Of a DNA stretch of 64,000 bases, positions 1 through 9,274 are shown in pieces. The notes under the pieces are model-generated. The model saw only the letters and a list, made by a program, of their open reading frames with translations. It ran no database searches and had not been told where the DNA came from. The number at the start of each line of letters is the position of its first letter. The stretch's first letter is position 1. The DNA comes from Ensifer adhaerens (GTDB taxonomy: Bacteria; Pseudomonadota; Alphaproteobacteria; Rhizobiales; Rhizobiaceae), in contig NZ_PNFP01000002.1 of NCBI RefSeq assembly GCF_002940685.1, forward strand, positions 186,001 to 250,000, read 5' to 3'. The position numbers were made by a program, and so were the translations under genes.

Positions 1-1
1 G

Positions 2-652
2 ACGACAGGCAATCCGGTTCGCCCGGCCGTGCTCGCCGCTGCCAATGTGCCCTACACGTCGGCTGTCGGCGACGCGCCGTTCCATCTCGTCGTCTTCGGT
101 GGCAGCCAGGGCGCGCAATACTTCTCCAAGGCCGTTCCCCAGGCGATTTGCCGCCTCGAAGACGACGTTCGCCAGCGCTTCAAGGTCACGCAGCAGGCGC
201 GGCCAGAAGACAAGGACGGCGTGATCGCCACCTATGAAAAGCTGGGCGTTCCGGCCGAGGTTTCGCCGTTCTTCACCGACATGGCCGAGCGCATCGCCGG
301 CGCTCAGCTCGTCATTTGCCGCTCCGGCGCCTCGACGGTATCGGAGCTTGCGGTCATCGGCCGGCCGGCGATCCTCGTGCCCTATCCCTATGCACTGGAT
401 CATGACCAGGCGGCCAATGCGGCCGCCCTTGCCGCCAAGGGCGGTGCGCGGGTGATCGCGCAAGCGGAGCTGACCGCCGACCGTCTGGCCGGCATCCTCA
501 AGGATGCGATCGGCAAGCCGCAATCGCTCGCCGATATGGCGGCAAATGCGCGGGAAACCGGCAAGCCGGACGCTGCAAGCTTGCTTGCATCCCTCGTAGA
601 GGCTATTGCCAGCGGTTTGACAGTCGAGAAATTCAGGGAAACACGCTCATGA
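2..652 (+). CDS. murG: MurG, 3' part only (UDP-GlcNAc:lipid I N-acetylglucosaminyltransferase)
   Basis: The gene runs in from before the window, and the first readable codons give the family motif [10 protein letters not shown]. MurG transfers GlcNAc from UDP-GlcNAc to lipid I on the inner face of the membrane, making lipid II for peptidoglycan. The visible part is the C-terminal GT-B domain, with the [12 protein letters not shown] nucleotide-binding loop, the [24 protein letters not shown] donor-site stretch in pieces, and the DHDQAANA motif. Its stop overlaps the murC start as ATGA (649-652), so the two are translationally coupled. The N-terminal acceptor domain lies outside the window. Confidence 0.95.
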   Translation, partial: TTGNPVRPAVLAAANVPYTSAVGDAPFHLVVFGGSQGAQYFSKAVPQAICRLEDDVRQRFKVTQQARPEDKDGVIATYEKLGVPAEVSPFFTDMAERIAGAQLVICRSGASTVSELAVIGRPAILVPYPYALDHDQAANAAALAAKGGARVIAQAELTADRLAGILKDAIGKPQSLADMAANARETGKPDAASLLASLVEAIASGLTVEKFRETRS

Positions 653-2058
653 AAATGCCGAAAACCATCGGGCTGGTCCACTTCATCGGTATCGGCGGCA
701 TTGGCATGAGCGGCATTGCCGAGGTGCTGCACAATCTCGGCCACAAGGTCCAGGGTTCCGACCAGTCCGACAGCGCCAATGTCCAGCGCCTGCGCGCCAA
801 GGGCATCGAGGTCTTCGTCGGCCACAAGGCGGAAAATCTCGGCGATGCCGAGGTGATCGTCGTTTCGACCGCGATCAAGAAGGACAATCCGGAGCTGATC
901 GCCGCCCGCGAGAAATTCCTGCCGGTCGTGCGCCGCGCCGAGATGCTGGCCGAACTCATGCGCTTCCGCAACGCGATCGCGATCGGCGGCACGCACGGCA
1001 AGACGACGACGACCTCGATGGTCGCGGCACTGCTCGAAGCCGGCGGCCTCGACCCGACCGTCATCAACGGCGGCATCATCAACGCCTATGGCACCAATGC
1101 CCGCATGGGCGAGGGCGAGTGGATGGTGGTGGAGGCCGACGAATCCGACGGCACCTTCCTGAAGCTGCCGGCCGACGTTGCCGTCGTCACCAATATCGAC
1201 CCCGAACATCTCGACCACTACGGCAATTTCGATGCGGTGCGCGCCGCCTTCCGCCAGTTCGTCGAGAACGTGCCCTTCTACGGCTTCGGCGTGCTTTGCC
1301 TCGACCACCCGGAAGTGCAGACCATGGTCGGCAAGATCGAGGACCGCAAGGTCGTCACCTACGGCGAGAACCCGCAGGCCGACGTGCGCTTCCACAACAT
1401 CCGCATGGACGGCGCCACCTCCGTCTTCGACATCGAGATCCGCCGCCGCCGCACCGGCCAGGTGATCCCGATGAAGGACCTGCGCCTGCCGATGCCCGGC
1501 CGCCACAACGTCTCGAATGCGACTGCGGCCATCGCGGTTGCCCAGCGCCTGGGCGTCAGCCCGGAGGCGATCGCCAAGGGGCTTGCCTCCTTCGGTGGCG
1601 TCAAACGTCGCTTCACCCTTACCGGGGAGTGGAACGGCGTGCGCGTCTATGACGACTACGGCCACCACCCGGTCGAGATCAAGGCGGTGCTCCGCGCTGC
1701 GCGCGAGGCCTGCCAGGGCCGAATCATCGCCGTGCACCAGCCGCACCGCTACTCGCGCCTTTCGAGCCTGTTCGAAGATTTCTCCGCGTGCTTCAACGAC
1801 GCCGACACGATCCTGATCGCGCCGGTCTATGCAGCCGGCGAAGACCTCATTCCGGGCGCAACGGCCGAGGAACTGGTCGATCGCATCAAGGCTGGCGGCC
1901 ATCGTGATGCGCGCTATGTCTCCGGTCCGGAGGCAATCGCGCCGGTCGTCAGCAAGATTGCACAGCCCGGCGATTTTGTGGTTCTCTTGGGGGCTGGCAG
2001 CATCACCTACTGGGCGGCTGCCCTGCCTAAGGAACTCGCGGATATTTCAGGAAATTGA
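649..2058 (+). CDS. murC: UDP-N-acetylmuramate--L-alanine ligase
   Basis: Full-length 469-residue MurC, which adds L-alanine to UDP-MurNAc with ATP in the cytoplasm, the first step of stem peptide synthesis. The N-terminal Rossmann region has [17 protein letters not shown]. The Mur-ligase P-loop [11 protein letters not shown] lies near residue 118, followed by EADESDGTF and [10 protein letters not shown], then the C-terminal ligase domain with [11 protein letters not shown] and QPHRYSR. The start overlaps the murG stop (ATGA). murB starts two bases after its stop, so murG-murC-murB form one operon. Confidence 0.97.
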   Translation: MKMPKTIGLVHFIGIGGIGMSGIAEVLHNLGHKVQGSDQSDSANVQRLRAKGIEVFVGHKAENLGDAEVIVVSTAIKKDNPELIAAREKFLPVVRRAEMLAELMRFRNAIAIGGTHGKTTTTSMVAALLEAGGLDPTVINGGIINAYGTNARMGEGEWMVVEADESDGTFLKLPADVAVVTNIDPEHLDHYGNFDAVRAAFRQFVENVPFYGFGVLCLDHPEVQTMVGKIEDRKVVTYGENPQADVRFHNIRMDGATSVFDIEIRRRRTGQVIPMKDLRLPMPGRHNVSNATAAIAVAQRLGVSPEAIAKGLASFGGVKRRFTLTGEWNGVRVYDDYGHHPVEIKAVLRAAREACQGRIIAVHQPHRYSRLSSLFEDFSACFNDADTILIAPVYAAGEDLIPGATAEELVDRIKAGGHRDARYVSGPEAIAPVVSKIAQPGDFVVLLGAGSITYWAAALPKELADISGN

Positions 2059-2060
2059 GC

Positions 2061-3035
2061 ATGAAACAGGTCAACGGTCAGAAACTACTGGAATCGCTCG
2101 GAAGTGGCGTCAGCGCTGTGCGCGGCCGCATCACGCCGGATGCGCCGATGGATCGTGTCACCTGGTTCCGCGCCGGCGGCCTTGCCGAGCTGATGTTCCA
2201 GCCGCACGACACGGATGATCTCATCACCTTCCTGAAGCTCGTGCCGGCGGACGTGCCCGTCATGGTTGTCGGCGTCGGCTCGAATCTTCTCGTGCGCGAC
2301 GGCGGCATTCCCGGCGTCGTCATCCGTCTTTCGGCCAAGGGTTTCGGCGATCTGGAACTTGTCGGCGAAAACCGCATCAAGGCCGGCGCCATCTGCCCTG
2401 ACAAGAACATTGCGGCCATGGCGCTCGATCACGGCATCGGCGGTTTCTATTTCTACTACGGCATTCCGGGCTCGCTCGGCGGCGCACTGCGCATGAACGC
2501 CGGCGCCAATGGTGCCGAGACCCGCGAACGCGTGGTCGAGGTCCATGCGGTCGACCGCCAGGGCAACCAGCATGTTCTGTCGAATGCCGACATGGGCTAC
2601 GCCTACCGCCATTCGGCGGCGGCGAAGGACCTGATCTTCACCCACGCGGTGTTCGAAGGCTATGCCGAGGACAAGAACAAGATCCGCACCGACATGGATG
2701 CGGTGCGCCAGCATCGCGAGACCGTGCAGCCGATCCGCGAGAAGACCGGCGGCTCGACCTTCAAGAACCCGGAGGGCCACTCGGCCTGGAAGCTGATCGA
2801 CGAGGCCGGCTGCCGCGGCATGATGATCGGCAGCGCGCAGATGTCGCCGCTGCACTGCAACTTCATGATCAACACCGGCCAGGCGACCGGCTACGAGCTC
2901 GAATACCTCGGCGAGACCGTGCGCCAGCGCGTGCTCGAACATTCCGGCGTCCGGCTGGAATGGGAAATCAAGCGCATCGGCACCTTCATGCCGGGCTACG
3001 AGATCAAGGAATTCCTCGGCCGCGGCATCGCCTGA
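2061..3035 (+). CDS. murB: UDP-N-acetylenolpyruvoylglucosamine reductase
   Basis: A 324-residue FAD-dependent reductase that uses NADPH to make UDP-MurNAc. The FAD-binding region contains [13 protein letters not shown] and [17 protein letters not shown]. The C-terminal part has [17 protein letters not shown], whose serine is the expected proton donor, typical of type II MurB. I prefer ATG at 2061, just after the murC stop, because AGGA at 2048-2051 is well spaced; a TTG at 2055 would add two residues and overlap murC. It is the last gene of the murG-C-B run and is followed by a hairpin terminator. Confidence 0.96.
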   Translation: MKQVNGQKLLESLGSGVSAVRGRITPDAPMDRVTWFRAGGLAELMFQPHDTDDLITFLKLVPADVPVMVVGVGSNLLVRDGGIPGVVIRLSAKGFGDLELVGENRIKAGAICPDKNIAAMALDHGIGGFYFYYGIPGSLGGALRMNAGANGAETRERVVEVHAVDRQGNQHVLSNADMGYAYRHSAAAKDLIFTHAVFEGYAEDKNKIRTDMDAVRQHRETVQPIREKTGGSTFKNPEGHSAWKLIDEAGCRGMMIGSAQMSPLHCNFMINTGQATGYELEYLGETVRQRVLEHSGVRLEWEIKRIGTFMPGYEIKEFLGRGIA

Positions 3036-3058
3036 GGCTGGGTTGCGACGTGATCAGG

Positions 3059-3091
3059 GGGCCGTGGCGGAAGCGCTGCGGCCCTTTTCTT
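3059..3091 (+). terminator. Rho-independent terminator after murB
   Basis: GGGCCGTGGCG (3059-3069) pairs with CGCTGCGGCCC (3074-3084) across a GAAG loop, allowing two G-U pairs, and is followed by TTTTCTTTT. It lies 23 bases after the murB stop. Confidence 0.75.
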
Positions 3092-3128
3092 TTGGGGCGA
3101 TGAGAACCGACGAGGGACCCATATCCTC

Positions 3129-3221
3129 CGTCATGCTCGGGCTTGAGCCGAGCATCCGTGCTCCAGCCGCGGCATGGGTTTGCCTTGGGAATGGATCCTC
3201 GGGTCGAGCCCGAGGATGACG
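3129..3221. repeat. Palindromic intergenic repeat (paired CTCGGG hairpins)
   Basis: Two hairpins lie within an outer inverted repeat, CGTCAT at 3129 and ATGACG ending at 3221. The left hairpin is ATGCTCGG/CCGAGCAT (3133-3155) and the right is ATCCTCGGG/CCCGAGGAT (3195-3217). This layout is common between genes in rhizobia; membership of a named family is inferred. The interval 3036-3344 holds only this and two terminators. Confidence 0.75.
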
Positions 3222-3270
3222 GTGGAAGGGGCGGGGCGATCAAAGAAAACGCCCTTCACGTTACCAAACA

Positions 3271-3306
3271 AAAAGGGCCGCAGCGTCGCCGCTGCGGCCC
3301 TTTTTG
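3271..3306. terminator. Bidirectional terminator between murB and the MFS gene
   Basis: AAAAGGGCCGCAGCG (3271-3285) pairs perfectly with CGCTGCGGCCCTTTT (3290-3304) across TCGC. Runs of A before it and T after it suit both strands. It most likely ends the minus-strand transporter transcript. Confidence 0.85.
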
Positions 3307-3344
3307 TTCGTGATCGGCCGGCCGCTCACGCAGCCAGACCGATG

Positions 3345-4655
3345 TCAGGCCGAAACCTCGTCTTCCGTCGAAAGCACCAGGCAGATGAGCGTGATGGCGG
3401 CGGCGGCGAGCAGATAGTAGCCGACGTAATCCAGGCTGTAGTTGGTGGCGAGCCAGGTGGCGATATAGGGCGCCAGCGACGCGCCGAAGATGCCGGCGAG
3501 GTTGAAGGTCATCGAGGCGCCGGTGTAGCGCACCGAGGTCGGGAAGGGGGAGGCCAGCGCTGCCCCGATCGGACCGTAGGTGAGGCCCATGAGGCCAAGC
3601 CCGATGATCGAGAACAGGAACGCGCCGCCGATGCCGCCGGCAAGAAGCGGTGCCATGAACAGGCCGAAGACGCCGATGCCGATGGTGGTGATGATCAGGA
3701 TCAGTCGGCGGCCGTAGCGGTCCGACAGGATGCCGGCAACCGGGATCATCAGGCCGAAGAAGACGACGCCGGTCATCTGCACCACGAGGAACTGCTCGCG
3801 GGAATAGCCGAGCTTGGCCGTGCCCCAGGAGAGCGAGAACACCGTCATCAGGTAGAACAGCACGAAGGTGGCGAGCGCCACGAAGGTGCCGAGCACCAGG
3901 CTGCGCTTGTGGAAGCGGAAGATCTCGGCGATCGGCACCTGCACGCGCTCGTGCTTGTCGACGGCCTTCTGGAATTCCGGCGTTTCGGTGATCTTCAGGC
4001 GGACATAGAGGCCGACGGCGACGAGCAGGATGCTGGCGATGAACGGCACGCGCCAGCCCCAGGCGAGGAAGGCCTCGTTGCTCATGATTTCGCCGAGGAT
4101 GAGGAAGGTGCCGGCCGACAGGATGAAGCCGATCGGCGCGCCGAGCTGCGGGAACATGGCATACCAGCTACGCTTGCCCTCAGGCGCGTTTTCGGTGGCG
4201 AGCAGCACCGCGCCACCCCATTCGCCGCCAAGGCCGAGGCCCTGGCCGAAGCGGCAAAGGGCGAGCAGCAGCGGCGCTGCGACGCCGATCGTCGCATAGG
4301 TCGGCAGAAGGCCGATGACGACGGTGGAAATGCCCATGGTCATCAGCGCTGCAACGAGCGTCGCCTTGCGGCCGACCTTGTCGCCGAAATGACCGAAGAT
4401 CACGGCGCCGAAGGGGCGGGCGAAGAAGGCGATCGAGAAAGTCGCGAAGGATTGCAGCATCGCCGAGGTCGGATCGGCGGAGGGGAAGAACAGGTGCGGG
4501 AAGACCAGCACCGCGGCGGTGGCGTAAACGTAAAAGTCGAAGAACTCGATGGTCGTGCCGACGAGGCTTGCGAACAGCACCCGGGCAGGGGAGTTCACTG
4601 CCGCGTGCTTTGACGCATTGTCCTTCGGCGACAGGGAGGTTGTCGCGTCTGTCAT
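3345..4655 (-). CDS. MFS transporter, metabolite:H+ symporter (MHS) type
   Basis: A 436-residue integral membrane transporter of the major facilitator superfamily. The N-terminal [19 protein letters not shown] and the loop [13 protein letters not shown] are hallmarks of the MHS group (KgtP/ShiA/ProP relatives), which import organic acids or osmolytes with protons; the substrate cannot be read here. I prefer the second ATG (4655) because AGGA lies 9 bases upstream; the first (4661) is only 3 bases from it. It sits on the opposite strand inside the dcw cluster, between murB and aqpZ, and has no evident link to cell wall synthesis. Confidence 0.85.
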   Translation of the reverse strand: MTDATTSLSPKDNASKHAAVNSPARVLFASLVGTTIEFFDFYVYATAAVLVFPHLFFPSADPTSAMLQSFATFSIAFFARPFGAVIFGHFGDKVGRKATLVAALMTMGISTVVIGLLPTYATIGVAAPLLLALCRFGQGLGLGGEWGGAVLLATENAPEGKRSWYAMFPQLGAPIGFILSAGTFLILGEIMSNEAFLAWGWRVPFIASILLVAVGLYVRLKITETPEFQKAVDKHERVQVPIAEIFRFHKRSLVLGTFVALATFVLFYLMTVFSLSWGTAKLGYSREQFLVVQMTGVVFFGLMIPVAGILSDRYGRRLILIITTIGIGVFGLFMAPLLAGGIGGAFLFSIIGLGLMGLTYGPIGAALASPFPTSVRYTGASMTFNLAGIFGASLAPYIATWLATNYSLDYVGYYLLAAAAITLICLVLSTEDEVSA

Positions 4656-4977
4656 TATCATTGTTCCTATGGATGTAAGACCGTCTTGGGAGGCGGGTGC
4701 GGGCGTCTTAACGCAAGTTTCGGCATGGCGAAACCCCGAATTCGTAAGATATGCGAACGATATCGGCGCGATGCGCAGGATTATTCTGCGTGCGCATGGC
4801 CCGCTTCAGCGACGCCCCGGGCGCCTCGCTCTCGCCGGCCCGTGCTTTCGCCGCGCGCTTTCGATTTCGTCTTCCGCGTGCGCTCGAAGGAGTTCGACAA
4901 CCCGGATTGACGGGAATCAAATTGTGGCAAACTCTCGGCAACTGAAGCGATCGGCTTCGTTTTTCAGGAGCGAATGC
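4656..4977. other. Gap between divergent MFS and aqpZ genes
   Basis: This gap should hold the promoters of both divergent genes. An open plus-strand frame runs through it into aqpZ, but the translation is arginine/serine-rich and unlike the family, so I treat it as non-coding. The only signal I can support is AGGAG at 4966-4970 for aqpZ. Confidence 0.5.
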
Positions 4978-5664
4978 ATGTTCAAAAGGCTTTCAGCGGA
5001 ATTTCTCGGTACATTCTGGCTCGTTTTCGGTGGTTGCGGCAGCGCCGTGCTGGCGGCTGCCCTTCCTGAGGTCGGTATTGGCTATCTCGGCGTCTCCTTT
5101 GCTTTCGGCCTGACGGTGCTCACCATGGCCTATGCGGTCGGCGGCATTTCCGGCGGGCATTTCAATCCCGCCGTCTCTGTCGGGCTGCTGGTTGCCGGCA
5201 AGTTTCCGGCGCACAAGCTGGGCGGCTATGTCATCGCCCAGGTGCTGGGCGCCATCGCCGCCGCGGCGGTTATCTATCTGATCGCCAGCGGCAAGGGGGA
5301 TTTCCAGCTCGGCGGTTTTGCCGCCAACGGCTATGGCGACCATTCGCCGGGCGGCTACTCGCTGACGGCGGCACTGGTTGCCGAGGTGGTGCTGACCGCC
5401 TTCTTCCTGTTCATCATTCTCGGCTCCACCCATGGCCGCGTGCCCGCCGGCTTCGCGCCGATCGCCATCGGCCTGGCGCTGACCCTGATCCATCTTGTCT
5501 CGATCCCGGTGACGAACACGTCGGTCAATCCGGCCCGCTCGACGGGGCAGGCGCTCTTCGTCGGCGACTGGGCGATCGCGCAATTGTGGCTGTTCTGGGT
5601 GGCGCCGATCGTCGGCGCGGCGATCGCCGGCATCGTCTGGAAGATCGTCGGCGACGACGATTGA
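4978..5664 (+). CDS. aqpZ: Aquaporin Z
   Basis: A 228-residue water channel of the MIP family in the inner membrane. It begins [19 protein letters not shown] and carries both NPA boxes, HFNPAVS and SVNPARS, whose half-helices form the pore. The length and the GCGSAVLAA stretch match AqpZ rather than the longer glycerol facilitators. ATG 4978 is chosen because AGGAG (4966-4970) precedes it by seven bases and homologues start here, though the reading frame is open further upstream. It lies between murB and ddl, in the same direction as the dcw genes but with its own terminator. Confidence 0.95.
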   Translation: MFKRLSAEFLGTFWLVFGGCGSAVLAAALPEVGIGYLGVSFAFGLTVLTMAYAVGGISGGHFNPAVSVGLLVAGKFPAHKLGGYVIAQVLGAIAAAAVIYLIASGKGDFQLGGFAANGYGDHSPGGYSLTAALVAEVVLTAFFLFIILGSTHGRVPAGFAPIAIGLALTLIHLVSIPVTNTSVNPARSTGQALFVGDWAIAQLWLFWVAPIVGAAIAGIVWKIVGDDD

Positions 5665-5690
5665 TCCAGGTTCGAATGCGGTTGCGCATG

Positions 5691-5721
5691 AACCCGCCGC
5701 CCCGGTTGCGGCGGGTTTTTT
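5691..5721 (+). terminator. Rho-independent terminator after aqpZ
   Basis: AACCCGCCGC (5691-5700) pairs with GCGGCGGGTT (5708-5717) across CCCGGTT, followed by a T run. It separates aqpZ transcription from ddl. Confidence 0.9.
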
Positions 5722-5841
5722 CATCTTTTCTTCTGTTTATGCATTAGATTCAAGATCGCTCCGCAACCCTTTGATCTCTCGCTAAAATGCCTTGTTCCAC
5801 ATGCGCTTGCGCCTGCGAACGGCGTTTCATTTCCTGACCAG

Positions 5842-5870
5842 GGTTAACGAAAGTAAACGGTTCGTTAACC
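5842..5870. promoter_or_regulatory. Palindrome with TTAA boxes upstream of ddl-ftsQAZ
   Basis: GGTTAACGAA (5842-5851) and TTCGTTAACC (5861-5870) form a perfect 10-base inverted repeat with a 9-base spacer, followed by TTAATG. It lies about 105 bases before the ddl start, in the only sizeable gap before ddl-ftsQ-ftsA. The TTAA boxes recall CtrA sites, but the exact TTAA-N7-TTAA spacing is not met. Regulatory function is inferred. Confidence 0.45.
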
Positions 5871-5975
5871 TTAATGACGTTCTAGTGACCCCAATGGCAC
5901 AGCTGACTCGCGAGGGCGGGAGCCAGCCAGACGCAAGGAAACCTTGCGATAGTGGCGTATTGTCTGGGGGTTTTG

Positions 5976-6902
5976 ATGAACGGCAAGCATGTGGCTGTCC
6001 TGATGGGCGGATTTTCTTCGGAGCGACCGGTTAGCCTGTCGTCCGGGGCTGCCTGCGCGGATGCCCTTGAGGCTGCCGGCTATCGCGTCACCCGGATCGA
6101 CGTCGATCGCAGCGTCGCGGAGACGTTGGCCGCCTTGCGGCCTGACGTCGCCTTCAATGCCCTTCACGGTCCGTTCGGTGAGGACGGCACGATCCAGGGT
6201 ATCCTCGAATATCTGCAGATTCCCTACACCCATTCCGGCGTGCTTGCCTCGGCGCTCGCCATGGACAAGGCGCAGGCCAAACACGTTGCGGCTGCGTCGG
6301 GCATTCCGGTCGCGGATGCGCAGGTGATGGATCGTCATGCCTTCGGTCCGAAGCATCCGATGAAGCCGCCTTACGTCGTCAAGCCGGTTTCCGAGGGTTC
6401 CAGCTTCGGCGTCGTCATCGTCAAGGAAGATCAGTCGCATCCGCCGCAGGTGGTGACTTCGAGCGAATGGCGCTACGGCGACCGAATCATGGTCGAGCGT
6501 TATGTTGCCGGCCGCGAACTGACCTGTGGCGTCATGGGCGACAAGGCACTTGGCGTCACTGAAATCATCCCGCAGGGCCATGCCTTCTACGATTATGATT
6601 CCAAATACGTAAAAGGTGGTTCGCGCCACGTCATTCCGGCACAGATTTCACCAAATATTTACCAAAAAATACAAACACTCGCTCTGAAGGCGCATCAGGC
6701 AATCGGTTGCCGGGGCGTCAGCCGATCCGACTTTCGTTTCGATGACAGCTCCTCCGCCGAGGGTGAGCTCATCTGGCTGGAAATCAACACCCAGCCCGGC
6801 ATGACGCCAACATCCCTGGTGCCCGAGATGGCCGCGCATGCCGGCTACAGCTTCGGTGAGTTTTTGAGTTGGATGGTGGAGGACGCGTCGTGTTTGCGTT
6901 GA
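5976..6902 (+). CDS. ddlB: D-alanine--D-alanine ligase
   Basis: A 308-residue ATP-grasp ligase that joins two D-alanines for the peptidoglycan stem peptide in the cytoplasm. It starts [20 protein letters not shown], the usual Ddl N-terminus with the HxxxxxGGxSxERxVS pattern. The ATP-binding region has [18 protein letters not shown], and the metal site has [15 protein letters not shown] at 5952 would add eight residues not expected for the family. The 3' end overlaps ftsQ by 13 bases, so ddl leads the ddl-ftsQ-ftsA operon. Confidence 0.96.
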   Translation: MNGKHVAVLMGGFSSERPVSLSSGAACADALEAAGYRVTRIDVDRSVAETLAALRPDVAFNALHGPFGEDGTIQGILEYLQIPYTHSGVLASALAMDKAQAKHVAAASGIPVADAQVMDRHAFGPKHPMKPPYVVKPVSEGSSFGVVIVKEDQSHPPQVVTSSEWRYGDRIMVERYVAGRELTCGVMGDKALGVTEIIPQGHAFYDYDSKYVKGGSRHVIPAQISPNIYQKIQTLALKAHQAIGCRGVSRSDFRFDDSSSAEGELIWLEINTQPGMTPTSLVPEMAAHAGYSFGEFLSWMVEDASCLR

Positions 6903-7840
6903 GGGGCAAGAGGGGCAAGAGGGTTCGTCACCTCGATGGCGCCGCCGCCGTCGATGTGGACGGCGCGCGCGTATTGCCGCGTCCGCTCCGTCGCGTCGTT
7001 CGCTTCTTCGTCAGCCTCGGTGCCGGCCGCGTTCGCTTTCCCGCCCATACCGGCACGCTGTCGGCGCTCGCCTTTTTCGCGGCGACGGGCTTTTACGGCA
7101 TGTCGCTCGGCGGCCATACGCAGAATTTCGCGCAGGCCTCGACCACGGCCGCAGGCTTTGCGATCGAAGACGTCAAGGTCTCCGGCAATGACCAGACCTC
7201 GGAGATCGACATTCTCCAGCAGCTCGGCCTCGACGGCACCACGTCGCTGGTGGCGCTCGATATCGCCGAGGCGCGCAAGCTGATTGCGGAAATGCCCTGG
7301 GTTCAGGGCGTGACGGTGCGCAAGGTCTATCCCGGCACGATCGAGGTCAGCCTCACCGAGCGCAAGGCCTTCGGCATCTGGCAGCACGGATCGGACCTGT
7401 CTCTGATCGAGCGCAGCGGCAGCGTGATCGCGCCCTTGCGCGACAACAAGTTTGCCGCACTGCCGCTCTTCGTCGGTCGTGACGCCGAGACGGCGGCTGC
7501 CGATTTCTACGACGAATTTTCCCGCTGGCCGGAGATCCGTTCGCGGGTCAAGGCCTTCGTTCGCGTGGCCGGCCGCCGCTGGGACCTGCGCCTCGACAAC
7601 GGCATCGTCGTCAAGCTGCCGGAGCACGACGTCGCCCGGGCGATGAAGGTGCTCTCCGACATGGAAAGCCAGCACCAGCTCCTCGAGCGCGATATCGCTG
7701 CCGTGGACCTGAGGCTCGAAGACAGAACCACAGTTCAGTTGACGCCGGACGCAGTGACCCGGCGCGAAGTTGCCTTGAAGGCGAGGGACAAGATGCTGAA
7801 GGCGCAGGAGACCGAAAAGAAGAAAGAAGGCCGCATATGA
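6890..7840 (+). CDS. ftsQ: Cell division protein FtsQ
   Basis: A 316-residue bitopic divisome protein that links FtsK and FtsW/FtsI recruitment. A basic cytoplasmic N-terminus of about 60 residues precedes one membrane segment ([19 protein letters not shown]). A periplasmic POTRA domain ([20 protein letters not shown] onward) and the FtsQ domain ([20 protein letters not shown]) follow. GTG at 6890 is preferred because TGGAGGA at 6877-6883 is ideally placed; a TTG at 6869 lacks such a site. It overlaps ddl by 13 bases and ftsA by four (ATGA). Confidence 0.92.
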   Translation: MFALRGKRGKRVRHLDGAAAVDVDGARVLPRPLRRVVRFFVSLGAGRVRFPAHTGTLSALAFFAATGFYGMSLGGHTQNFAQASTTAAGFAIEDVKVSGNDQTSEIDILQQLGLDGTTSLVALDIAEARKLIAEMPWVQGVTVRKVYPGTIEVSLTERKAFGIWQHGSDLSLIERSGSVIAPLRDNKFAALPLFVGRDAETAAADFYDEFSRWPEIRSRVKAFVRVAGRRWDLRLDNGIVVKLPEHDVARAMKVLSDMESQHQLLERDIAAVDLRLEDRTTVQLTPDAVTRREVALKARDKMLKAQETEKKKEGRI

Positions 7841-9168
7841 GTCTGTTCGGTTCCTCCAGCTTTGGCCTGCCGCGCCTGAAGCCGCTTTCCTCGAAGCGGT
7901 CTCATGTCGTCTCGGTGCTGGATATCGGTTCGACCAAGGTGGTCTGCATGATCGGCCGGCTGACGCCGCGCGCCGAAAGCCAGATCCTGCCGAACCGCAC
8001 GCATAGCGTCGAAATCATCGGCATCGGCCACCAGAAGTCCCGCGGCGTCAAGAACGGCGTCGTCGCCGACCTCGATGCGGTGGAAAGCGTCGTCCGGCTC
8101 GCAGTCGATGCGGCCGAGCGCATGGCCGGCCTCACCATCGACAGCCTGATCGTCAATGTTTCCGCCGGCCGGCTGCAGAGCGATGTCTATACCGCGACCA
8201 TCGATCTCGGCGGCCAGGAAGTCGACGCCAACGATCTGCGCAAGGTTCTCTCCGCTGCCGGCCAGCAGTCGCTGCGCTCCGACCGCGCCATCCTGCATTC
8301 GCTGCCGACGGGCTTCTCGCTCGACGGCGAGCGCGGCATCCGCGATCCGCTCGCCATGTTCGGCGACGTTCTCGGCGTCGACATGCATGTGCTGACGGCC
8401 GAACGCGCGGCGCTCAAGAACCTCGAACTCTGCGTCAACCGCGCCCACCTTTCGGTCGAGGGCATGGTGGCGACCCCCTATGCCAGCGGTCTTGCCGCCC
8501 TCGTCGACGACGAGGTCGAGCTCGGCTGCGCTGCGATCGACATGGGTGGCGGCACGACGACGATCTCGGTCTTTGCCGAAGGCAAGCTGGTTCACGCCGA
8601 CGCCGTCAGCCTCGGCGGCCATCACGTGACGACCGATCTGGCTCGCGGTCTTTCGACCCGCATCGAGGACGCCGAGCGGCTGAAGGTCGTGCACGGCTCG
8701 GCGCTGCCCAACAGCGCCGACGAACGCGACATCGTCTCGGTTCCGCCGATCGGCGAGGACGACCGCGACCAGCCGACGCATGTGCCGCGCGCGCTCGTGT
8801 CGCGCATCGTGCGCGCCCGCATCGAAGAGACGCTCGAACTCATCCGCGATCGCATCCAGCGCTCGGGCTTCAGCCCGATCGTCGGCAAGCGCATCGTTCT
8901 GACGGGCGGTGCCAGCCAGCTGACCGGCCTGCCGGAAGCGGCACGCCGCATCCTCGCCCGCAATGTTCGCATCGGCCGTCCGCTCGGGGTTTCCGGGCTG
9001 CCGGCGGCGGCCAAGGGCCCGGCCTTCTCCACGGCGGTCGGCCTGATGATCTATCCGCAGGTCGCCGACCTCGAGACCCATGCCTCCCACGGCGGCATGT
9101 TCTCGGCGCTCGGCGCCGGCAACGGCCGCATCGCCCGCATGGGCCAGTGGCTGAAGGAAAGCTTTTGA
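7837..9168 (+). CDS. ftsA: Cell division protein FtsA
   Basis: A 443-residue actin-like ATPase that tethers FtsZ filaments to the membrane. The sequence shows the phosphate-1 loop VLDIGSTKVVCMIG, the phosphate-2 stretch CAAIDMGGGTTTISVF, the adenosine motif RIVLTGGASQLTGL and a C-terminal amphipathic helix ending RMGQWLKESF, the usual membrane-targeting sequence. Its start overlaps the ftsQ stop (ATGA). A 106-base gap separates it from ftsZ, which may have its own promoter. Confidence 0.97.
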   Translation: MSLFGSSSFGLPRLKPLSSKRSHVVSVLDIGSTKVVCMIGRLTPRAESQILPNRTHSVEIIGIGHQKSRGVKNGVVADLDAVESVVRLAVDAAERMAGLTIDSLIVNVSAGRLQSDVYTATIDLGGQEVDANDLRKVLSAAGQQSLRSDRAILHSLPTGFSLDGERGIRDPLAMFGDVLGVDMHVLTAERAALKNLELCVNRAHLSVEGMVATPYASGLAALVDDEVELGCAAIDMGGGTTTISVFAEGKLVHADAVSLGGHHVTTDLARGLSTRIEDAERLKVVHGSALPNSADERDIVSVPPIGEDDRDQPTHVPRALVSRIVRARIEETLELIRDRIQRSGFSPIVGKRIVLTGGASQLTGLPEAARRILARNVRIGRPLGVSGLPAAAKGPAFSTAVGLMIYPQVADLETHASHGGMFSALGAGNGRIARMGQWLKESF

Positions 9169-9274
9169 GTGAAGACCGGCGCCGACAGGGACGGGGCCGG
9201 GTGAAGATAAACTAGGACTTTGAAAGATTTGGCCGGCTCGGCAAGGCGGCCAGAAACCAGAAGGAACGGGTACT

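Noticed and set aside
3129-3221. Possible CRISPR or small array in the murB-MFS gap
   Set aside because: There are only two hairpins of different sequence, no regular spacers and no cas genes.
4549-4977. N-terminal extension of the aquaporin frame
   Set aside because: It overlaps the divergent transporter gene and does not resemble any aquaporin; a good ribosome-binding site precedes 4978.
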